Source of the DNA: Pseudomonadota bacterium
GTDB lineage: Bacteria; Pseudomonadota; Alphaproteobacteria; UBA8366
Direction: 5' to 3'
Length of the DNA stretch: 64,000 bases
Assembly (NCBI GenBank): GCA_036339585.1
Contig: JAYZAS010000011.1
Span: 35,451-99,450, forward strand
Under the pieces are notes generated by a model, which did not search any database, had not been told where the DNA came from, and saw only the letters and a program-made list of their open reading frames with translations. Shown here piece by piece: positions 58,693 through 64,000 of the stretch. Position 1 is the stretch's first letter, and each line of letters opens with the position of its first letter. The position numbers were made by a program, and so were the translations under genes.

Positions 58693-58920
58693 GGGTATAA
58701 TCTTTCACTCCCTTTTTGATTTTGGCGATGGATATAGAATAATGTTGCTGATCGCAAGCAAGTCGCAAATATAATTTTGGATTTACGAGTGAAGAAGCTT
58801 ATTCATTAAAGAGCCATTTGGTTTCGAAGTTTAAAGGATAATCTATAGGTTCTGACCATATCTGCGATTGATACGGATTATTGCTATTAAGACGCATGTG
58901 ACTTGTGAAATTTCCTTTTC

Positions 58921-59445
58921 CTAATTCTCCAATTTGAGATTTTGTTGATAATCACGCCATCGCTTTGCGTAATTTGAAGATGTGCGCGCAATCATCGCGC
59001 GGTGTTCTTCTCCCGCCTCTTTCACAATTTTACCTGGCGAACCAAAGACAACTGAATTATCCGGAATTTCTTTTCCAGGAGGAATAAAAGAATTAGCGCC
59101 AATGACGCAGTTGGATCCAATCTTAGCATTATTTAGAACGATTGCACCAATACCGATGAGCGTATTGTCAGCTATGGTGCAACCGTGCAGCATGACCATA
59201 TGACCGATGCTAACATTATTTCCCAGGGTGCACGGAATGCCGGGGTCCGCGTGTATAACGGACCCGTCCTGAACTTGACTATTCTCGCCAATAGTTATCG
59301 GATCATTATCTCCACGGATAACACAATTATACCAAATGCTGGAGTTTTTTTTCATTACCACATCGCCAATTACGATTGCATTTTCTGCTATCCAGAAGTC
59401 ATCACCATCAGTAGTTAGGCGCTTTTCTCCAAGCGAATATATCAT
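58921..59445 (-). CDS. Gamma-carbonic anhydrase-family protein
   Basis: A 174-residue left-handed beta-helix protein with hexapeptide repeats. The three zinc-binding His are visible in VIHAD, IGHMVMLHG. Members such as YrdA/PaaY are carbonic anhydrases or thioesterases, so activity is not certain. ATG 59445 has GGAGG 7 nt upstream; the frame's first codon (TTG 59460) is less likely. Confidence 0.9.
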   Translation of the reverse strand: MIYSLGEKRLTTDGDDFWIAENAIVIGDVVMKKNSSIWYNCVIRGDNDPITIGENSQVQDGSVIHADPGIPCTLGNNVSIGHMVMLHGCTIADNTLIGIGAIVLNNAKIGSNCVIGANSFIPPGKEIPDNSVVFGSPGKIVKEAGEEHRAMIARTSSNYAKRWRDYQQNLKLEN

Positions 59446-59651
59446 ATCGGTGCCCTCCAATTTATTTAGGTACTGAGTAGTTATTTTTTAAGCATTGTTG
59501 AGTTAGGACGTAAACGTTCATGTCTTTGTTTGGTTGCTTTAAAGAATAGTTGGGCTTTAAAACCACAACTAAAGATACACCATCCAAAATTATAGACTCT
59601 CAAAAAAAAATTAAAAAACTATGTAAATCACCAATTACCCTAATTCATTTT

Positions 59652-60818
59652 TTATTGTGTTAGGCAATTCCTAATGCGGTCTATGGCTTCGATTATATTC
59701 TCCTTAGAATTAGCGTATGAAAACCTCAAAAAACCTTCTCCATTGTCACCAAAAGCTGTCCCCGCGACGGTGGCCACGTGAGCCTTTTCTAGAAGCAAAT
59801 CTTGGAGAGTTTTCGCGTCCATGCCTGTGCCGGAAATATTGGGAAACGCATAAAATGCGCCACCAGGCTCTATACAATGAAATCCGTCAATTGAGTTCAA
59901 GGATTCAACAATTATTCTGCGTCTTGCATCAAAGGCAGCCACCATATTGCGAACAGCGTTTTGCGGTCCCTCCAGAGCTGCTATGCCAGCGTGTTGGGCC
60001 ACCGCATTGACGCAAGAATGACAATTGATGGCTAGCCTTGTTGCTATCGGGGCCAACTCACGCGGCCAGACTGCGCAACCTAATCGCCAACCCGTCATCG
60101 CATAAGTTTTAGACCAGCCATCGAGTACAATTAAGCGATCGCGAATTTCGGGATAATTAAGCAGTGTCACGTGTTCGCGTTCGCCATAAAGCATCTGACT
60201 ATAGATTTCATCAGAGAATATTGCGACCTCTGGCCACTTCTGCAGTCCACCTATTAGCTTGTCAAATTGAGACTTGGGCACTGCACCACCACAAGGATTT
60301 GCGGGGCTGTTGAGAATTATTAATCGGGTTTTAGAAGTTATTTGATCAAGTACTTCGTCGGCAGAAAAGGAAAACTCATTTTCTTCCTTTAGCAAAATGG
60401 GAATTGCGCTTGCACCCGAATATTCTATCATTGATTTGTAGATTGGAAATCCCGGATCCGGATAAAGAATTTCTACTCCCGGCTCGCCGAACATTAAGAT
60501 ACAAAAAAACATTGTTGGTTTACCACCTGGCTGGACTACAACGCAATCTGGATGCACATCCGCTCCGTGTCGACGTTGAAAGTCAGCTGCAACTGCTTCT
60601 CGGAGCGGTAAGATCCCATTAGCTGGAGTGTAGCCATGATGTCCATCCCTAAGAGCCTTAATCCCTGCTTCAACGATATGGTTTGGTGTTTTAAAGTCAG
60701 GTTGCCCTATCCCCAAATTGATGACGTCATGGCCTGCAGTATCTAGTTCAGCAGCGCGTGCTAACACCTCGAAAGCGCTTTCAGTACCAAGCTGATTAAG
60801 ATTTTTGGCTATTTGCAT
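59652..60818 (-). CDS. Class I/II pyridoxal-phosphate aminotransferase
   Basis: A 388-residue fold-type I aminotransferase. Seen: NLGIGQPDF near residue 34, SPANPCGG near residue 174, SDEIYS near residue 207 and the PLP lysine in DGWSKTYAMTGWR near residue 234. It probably transaminates an aspartate-, aromatic- or alanine-type substrate. It is complete and precedes tRNA-His in the map, on the opposite strand. Confidence 0.92.
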   Translation of the reverse strand: MQIAKNLNQLGTESAFEVLARAAELDTAGHDVINLGIGQPDFKTPNHIVEAGIKALRDGHHGYTPANGILPLREAVAADFQRRHGADVHPDCVVVQPGGKPTMFFCILMFGEPGVEILYPDPGFPIYKSMIEYSGASAIPILLKEENEFSFSADEVLDQITSKTRLIILNSPANPCGGAVPKSQFDKLIGGLQKWPEVAIFSDEIYSQMLYGEREHVTLLNYPEIRDRLIVLDGWSKTYAMTGWRLGCAVWPRELAPIATRLAINCHSCVNAVAQHAGIAALEGPQNAVRNMVAAFDARRRIIVESLNSIDGFHCIEPGGAFYAFPNISGTGMDAKTLQDLLLEKAHVATVAGTAFGDNGEGFLRFSYANSKENIIEAIDRIRNCLTQ

Positions 60819-60925
60819 TTTCAGTGATCTCTATATTTTTGCTGTTTTTTCAGTATAGTGTCGGTCGCTCAAAGCGGTGTCAATAAAGCAAAGTGTATTT
60901 GAGGTTTGATAGTTATTTGCTATTC

Positions 60926-60954
60926 TTGACGTACGTGCTCTTCGGCATTAAGAC
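60926..60954 (+). promoter_or_regulatory. Sigma-70-like promoter for tRNA-His
   Basis: TTGACG (60926-60931) and TAAGAC (60949-60954) are 17 bases apart, 44 bases before the tRNA. The fit is good for a housekeeping promoter but has not been tested. Confidence 0.5.
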
Positions 60955-60997
60955 AGCCGCGTGTAGACGAAGTTTATTTGTTAAGCTTTATTTTTAT

Positions 60998-61075
60998 GGT
61001 GGCTGTAGCTCAGTTGGTTAGAGCGCCTGATTGTGGATCAGGAGGCCGTGGGTTCAAATCCCATCAGCCACCCCA
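60998..61075 (+). tRNA. tRNA-His(GTG)
   Basis: A 78-nt cloverleaf with the extra 5' G of tRNA-His: GGTGGCTG pairs with CAGCCACC, followed by an encoded CCA. The anticodon stem CCTGA/TCAGG encloses TTGTGGA with GTG at 61033-61035; the T-arm GTGGG/CCCAT-type stem with TTCAAATC is present. The 3' half is the likely attachment site of the element that follows. Confidence 0.97.
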
Positions 61076-61109
61076 TTTTACCCAGTAAAAACAATAGTTT
61101 GTGATATTA

Positions 61110-61142
61110 CGGCCATTTCACTCTTAAGGGTGAATGCGGCCG
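61110..61142 (-). terminator. Hairpin after the element's last gene
   Basis: An imperfect stem with outer CGGCC/GGCCG and inner TTCAC/GTGAA arms lies just beyond the stop of the gene ending at 61156. It lacks a strong T-run but is placed to end the element transcript before the tRNA. Confidence 0.4.
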
Positions 61143-61155
61143 AGTTACGTTAGAC

Positions 61156-61413
61156 TTACGTTTTTGTTGGGGGCTTTTTTTTGTGTAAGGAGCAGCGGTT
61201 TACGGGGCTAAAACGGCTTGGTCCTGTCTTAAATTCGAGCCTGAGGCCGCATTCGGTGCAGTGTGTTTGCCATGTAAACAGCGTCGTTTGCCGCCCACCC
61301 TTGGTTATGTGGGATGTTTGTGCGATCAACGTGTACTGTTTTCCGTCTTTTTCTATAGAACCTTTTACCACCGGATCCACAATACGGTAGATGGTCTGCT
61401 TTTTAAGTTTCAT
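61156..61413 (-). CDS. Small zinc-ribbon-like protein of the element
   Basis: An 85-residue protein; CTEC and a later CSLH (17 residues apart) would form a CxxC/CxxH zinc site near residues 52-75. The C-terminus is Lys-rich. Start ATG 61413 follows GAGGAG and overlaps the upstream gene by 11 nt; the longer frame to 61662 is a shadow. Function unknown. Confidence 0.6.
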   Translation of the reverse strand: MKLKKQTIYRIVDPVVKGSIEKDGKQYTLIAQTSHITKGGRQTTLFTWQTHCTECGLRLEFKTGPSRFSPVNRCSLHKKKPPTKT

Positions 61414-61939
61414 GGCGTGCAGGCTCCTCAGACGTTGCATCGGATGTGTCTGTTTCGTCCAACCGGTGGTCCGGCTCCGGACGATCCGGATCGGGTGCCC
61501 GCATGCGTTCTTCCTGTGCAATACGTTGTTCACGGCTTTCCGCATCAAAATGTGCGTAGGCCTCCGGTGCGGTGGGCGGCTCCTCCTCCAGAAGAGTAGT
61601 GAGGTTTTCTTCGACCGCGCTAGGATCAGCGCCACCGCGAATAGCAACGGCACTGTCGGCAATGTTCAGGAACTGGCGCACCTCGCCCGACGAGGCTCCT
61701 ATATAAGAGCCCAACGCTTCAACCGCCGCCGGAAACTTTTCCGCCTCGGTCAGGCTGTCGATAAAGGGCTGCATGTCTTCACTAACCGTGCCGCCCGTAT
61801 CCGCCTCCACCGCTGCGGCAAGCATTGATGAGTAGTGGGCGATGGACGCATTGTTCACCGGGAGCTGTTTTTCCGTCAGCGCAAAACGCACCAGTTCAGC
61901 CAGGGGGTTTTTGGACGCGGCTATATCACGAAGGGACAT
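61403..61939 (-). CDS. Element protein of unknown function, acidic C-terminus
   Basis: A 178-residue protein: a helical N-terminal part to about residue 110 and an acidic, Pro/Glu-rich tail. No family was recognised. AGGAGGAAA precedes ATG 61939, and it overlaps the upstream coiled-coil gene by 14 nt, so it is genuinely translated in an operon. Confidence 0.62.
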   Translation of the reverse strand: MSLRDIAASKNPLAELVRFALTEKQLPVNNASIAHYSSMLAAAVEADTGGTVSEDMQPFIDSLTEAEKFPAAVEALGSYIGASSGEVRQFLNIADSAVAIRGGADPSAVEENLTTLLEEEPPTAPEAYAHFDAESREQRIAQEERMRAPDPDRPEPDHRLDETDTSDATSEEPARHET

Positions 61940-62594
61940 GGGTCATTTCCTCCTCTGTTGCTTCCCGCCAGCCGTCTGCATTTTCCACCTCGGAACAAGA
62001 CGGGTTTCGCCATTCCTCGTTCAGCTGCAGGTGCGGAGCGAAGGCGAGCTCCGGCGTACCCTTTTGTTCGAAGTGTATTTGGGTGGGCCATTTGTTGATG
62101 GTCATGTTGCTGAGCGCGAAATGCTTCGACAGAGCCGTTATTAAAAACTCATACAATCGTCCGCCGGGACTTGCGTGTAAAAACTCCGGTGGCAACCCCT
62201 CGGCGGCCGGGGCAAGGGCGCGTATTTCTTTTTCTATGTCGAGTACTTTTTTATAATGCCTGGCGCCGCGCTTAATGGCGGCTTCCAGTTTATGCGTTTC
62301 GGCAAGCATGGAATCGGTCAGCGCACACACACTGTCCCGCGTTCGTTTGCGTTCTTCCAACGCGGCCGTTTGCACCGCCGACGCCAAACGGTTTTCCGCC
62401 GCCGCCAGACGCTCTTCGGTAATCTGAATGGCCTCGCGTATTTCAATACGTTTGCCGACCAGCTCGGCCATGGGCTGATCGGACTTCAGCGCGAGACTTT
62501 TTACAACCTCCCGCTCTCCGTTTAATCCGGCCAGCCGCGAACGCAGTTCTGCAATGTCGGTCTCAAGGGTCTGAATGGTTTCAGGGGTAGTCAT
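61926..62594 (-). CDS. Coiled-coil element protein, unknown
   Basis: A 222-residue protein with a long predicted coiled coil (residues 5-135, heptad-like ELRSRL, AAENRLAS, IKRGARHYKKVL) and a compact C-terminus containing NKWPTQIHFEQK. AAGGAG precedes ATG 62594. It may be a structural or DNA-associated element protein; no match was recognised. Confidence 0.65.
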   Translation of the reverse strand: MTTPETIQTLETDIAELRSRLAGLNGEREVVKSLALKSDQPMAELVGKRIEIREAIQITEERLAAAENRLASAVQTAALEERKRTRDSVCALTDSMLAETHKLEAAIKRGARHYKKVLDIEKEIRALAPAAEGLPPEFLHASPGGRLYEFLITALSKHFALSNMTINKWPTQIHFEQKGTPELAFAPHLQLNEEWRNPSCSEVENADGWREATEEEMTHVPS

Positions 62595-62868
62595 GATTTT
62601 TCTCCTTAAGTTTCTAAAATTTTTAGAGGCCTCCCCGATAGCAAACGCGGGGTGCCGGGGGAGGGGGGTATGCCTTTTTTTGGCAAACGTAATCTGTGCG
62701 TAATCCCCGGGGCCCTTCGGCTTAAAAGCAGCGGTAAACTGCGGTTTATTTGCTGATTCCTGGTCAGTGGGTCGCGCCCAGCGCGCCCCAACGTGCGCCC
62801 CGAATGCGCCTCAAGCGCTATATAAGAGAATGGTATCTCTCCCCCCATACCCCCCTTTAGGTATGCGC
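62595..62868. other. Non-coding stretch of the element with dyads
   Basis: About 270 bases between the coiled-coil gene and the winged-helix gene. Visible dyads are CAGC-TAAAC/GTTTA-GCTG (62729-62755) and CATACC/GGTATG (62846-62865), with G- and C-tracts between. It could hold a promoter or part of an origin; a longer frame crossing it (62606-63187) overlaps the winged-helix gene and is not accepted. Confidence 0.35.
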
Positions 62869-63231
62869 TTACCACCGGTTTGTCCTCGCGCCCCAGCCAA
62901 TGTCCAACTCCCTGTCCGAGGGCAGGGGTGCGTCGGGGGTAAACAAAACCTGATAGCGGTTGCCGCGCTGAACGGCTTTCGGATGTTTGCGTCCCTTGGG
63001 TAACAACAGGCGCACCAGACCAAGCTGGTGGAGATCCTTCACCGCACGCGACACATGCGCCTGGTCCATGTTGCCTGCCAGTTCGCCGAGGGTTTTTTGT
63101 GAGGGATAACAAAGGCCCCAGCCGCTTGCGTAGTTTCCGAGGGCTGCGAGCACGCGCCATGAGGTGCCGCGTTTTACTAATCCGCACGCTCTTACGGGAA
63201 CAACGCTGTAGTCGCGGCGATCAAACATCAT
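62869..63231 (-). CDS. Winged-helix (HTH_36-like) replication/regulatory protein
   Basis: A 120-residue DNA-binding protein. The core reads like replication-type helix-turn-helix domains: LAALGNYASGWGLCYPSQKTLGELAG then a recognition helix QAHVSRAVKDLHQLGLV (near residues 55-72), given here in part. GGGAG precedes ATG 63231. Next to a RepA-like ATPase, it may be an initiator or an autoregulator that binds the repeats upstream. Confidence 0.75.
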   Translation of the reverse strand: MMFDRRDYSVVPVRACGLVKRGTSWRVLAALGNYASGWGLCYPSQKTLGELAGNMDQAHVSRAVKDLHQLGLVRLLLPKGRKHPKAVQRGNRYQVLFTPDAPLPSDRELDIGWGARTNRW

Positions 63232-63245
63232 GTGTCCGTGCTCCC

Positions 63246-63308
63246 GGTTACACCTCCCCCTAAAGGGGGGGAGGGTGTAACCATCGGCCGGGTTACAGGT
63301 TGGTTACA
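63246..63308. repeat. GGTTACA iteron-like repeats with palindrome
   Basis: GGTTACA occurs at 63246, 63291 and 63302, and inverted as TGTAACC at 63276. The first and the inverted copy form a palindrome (GGTTACACC...GGTGTAACC) with C and G tracts inside, 63246-63282. Further GGTTACA is at 63473 inside the ATPase gene. Set between the ATPase and winged-helix genes, they could be iterons or operators. Confidence 0.55.
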
Positions 63309-63340
63309 GAACCTCAAACAAAATTTAAGATGGTTGTGCA

Positions 63341-64000
63341 TCAGAGTATGCTCGTTGAAAGGCTATAGGTTCCGCCGGATTTTTGAATATCGCCACGGTG
63401 GACGGCGCGGCTGAGTGCGGTTTTAATTGCGGTCTCAGTTACAGGCGGGTTACCGGCCCGCCGGGCATGATCGGTTACAGCGGCAATAACCTCCGCATGG
63501 GTCGCGTCGGGCTGACGCGCCAGAGCAACTTTTATGCGCGCGTCCGCGCTCGGGTTAACGCCCACCGGCACCGGTACCAATTCGGTGGTGATCTCACCGG
63601 TCTGTTTGTTGTGCAGCTCATGGGACCGCATCTCAAAATCAATCCGCAGATCATCGGGGCCGTCTTTTTGTTTATCAACTTCGATGGATACAAACGCTGC
63701 CTTGCCGCTTCGTTTGGTGCGCAGCACCGTATCCACATTAGACTTCAGTGCTGAAGCGCCGCGGGTGCCCTTGGACTCATCCTTGCCCGTGTGGCTCACA
63801 ATTAAAACAAACCCGTTCCAGCGATCGGCCAGGCGATAGGCGCGCTCCAACGCTTCGGCCATTTCCGAGTTGGAGTTTTCATCGACGCCGGGGGTTGCTT
63901 TGGAAAGGGTGTCTATGATCGTTAAATTGAATCCCTCAGTCTCCCCGGCGAGGTATTCCAGATCCTGTGTGGTCGAAAGGCAAATGCCCTCCCAGAGTCC
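63341..64000 (-). CDS. RepA/AAA_25-type ATPase, 5' end cut by window edge
   Basis: C-terminal 219 codons of a RecA-like hexameric ATPase of the plasmid RepA/AAA_25 kind. Walker-B segment NLTIIDTLSKATPG and the following DENSNSEMAEAL are visible near the right edge; then VLIVSHTGKDESKGTRGASAL (motif with Ser-His-Thr) as in RSF1010 RepA relatives. The Walker A part lies outside the window. A C-terminal winged-helix-like tail (VTETAIKTALSRAV) is plausible. It would be the helicase of the element's replication. Confidence 0.8.
   Translation of the reverse strand, partial: GLWEGICLSTTQDLEYLAGETEGFNLTIIDTLSKATPGVDENSNSEMAEALERAYRLADRWNGFVLIVSHTGKDESKGTRGASALKSNVDTVLRTKRSGKAAFVSIEVDKQKDGPDDLRIDFEMRSHELHNKQTGEITTELVPVPVGVNPSADARIKVALARQPDATHAEVIAAVTDHARRAGNPPVTETAIKTALSRAVHRGDIQKSGGTYSLSTSIL

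Larger units (their letters stand above)
61076..64000. mobile_element. End of an integrated element at tRNA-His
   Basis: Directly after the tRNA the sequence turns G+C-rich compared with the AT-rich chromosome, and five genes run compactly toward the tRNA. Contents are replication-like (RepA-type ATPase, winged-helix protein, repeated GGTTACA) or unknown, with no housekeeping genes. Integration next to a tRNA 3' end is typical of tyrosine-integrase islands; the integrase and distal att copy are not in view, so the kind of element (plasmid-like, satellite or prophage) remains open. Confidence 0.7.

Noticed and set aside
61391..62256. Plus-strand frames inside the element
   Set aside because: They are opposite an operon of three overlapping minus-strand genes with ribosome sites; composition is shadow-like.
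62606..63187. 193-residue minus frame spanning the element's non-coding stretch
   Set aside because: It overlaps the winged-helix gene, which has a recognisable domain and a better start; the long frame is Arg/Pro-rich and typical of a shadow in GC-rich DNA.
1..64000. CRISPR arrays, rRNA genes, insertion sequences
   Set aside because: No regularly spaced repeats, rRNA-like segments or transposase motifs were found on reading the window.

Overview
The window reads as a chromosomal segment of an AT-rich, aerobic, probably marine alphaproteobacterium; that placement is an inference. The supporting signs are the gene order purC-purS-purQ-purL-bolA-grxD, a tripartite tricarboxylate transporter (TctCAB), nickel superoxide dismutase instead of Fe/Mn-SOD, and many acyl-CoA and organic-acid enzymes. 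No 16S/23S rRNA, CRISPR array or transposase was seen.

Layout. 0-11 kb is a catabolic and uptake region: an SDR cut by the left edge, a crotonase, an MFS carrier, an isocitrate-lyase/PEP-mutase superfamily lyase, an Fe-S (CCG-domain) protein, TctC-TctA-TctB, a RidA protein and a gamma-glutamyltransferase-family hydrolase. 11.6-14.3 kb holds four tandem, overlapping or closely packed 2OG-Fe(II)-oxygenase-like genes in the order B-A-B-A, so it looks like a duplicated two-gene unit. 14.3-20.8 kb holds an ArsC-like protein, a second SDR, aconitase A, two more lyases of the KRCGH type and a carboxymuconolactone-decarboxylase-like protein. 20.9-27.3 kb is a run of four DHA2-type 14-TM MFS exporters. 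27.4-34.6 kb has a hydrolase, a three-gene membrane glycosylation set (GT2, flippase-like protein, large polytopic protein), an MFS carrier and a CitE-like lyase. 34.6-35.9 kb is a nickel-SOD cassette (HupE-like protein, sodN, sodX).

36-60.8 kb is mostly housekeeping: rpsD, grxD, bolA, purL/Q/S/C, two acyl-CoA dehydrogenases, an NRDE protein, a TPR-like exported protein, purB, pyrC, an M20 peptidase, a class II aldolase with an isopropylmalate-dehydrogenase-like enzyme, a parvulin, parE, cspA with a structured leader, hisG, a gamma-carbonic anhydrase and an aminotransferase.

At 60,998-61,075 there is a tRNA-His(GTG). Directly downstream the composition becomes visibly richer in G+C, and all genes run toward the tRNA: a zinc-ribbon-like small protein, two unknown proteins (one coiled coil), a winged-helix protein and a RepA/AAA-type ATPase cut by the right edge. 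GGTTACA repeats, including a long palindrome, lie between the last two. I read this as the end of an integrated plasmid- or phage-like element that uses tRNA-His as its attachment site; its integrase and second att site would lie outside the window. The most unusual items are the duplicated oxygenase pair, the four-exporter array, the compact nickel-SOD cassette and the replication module of the tRNA-His element.
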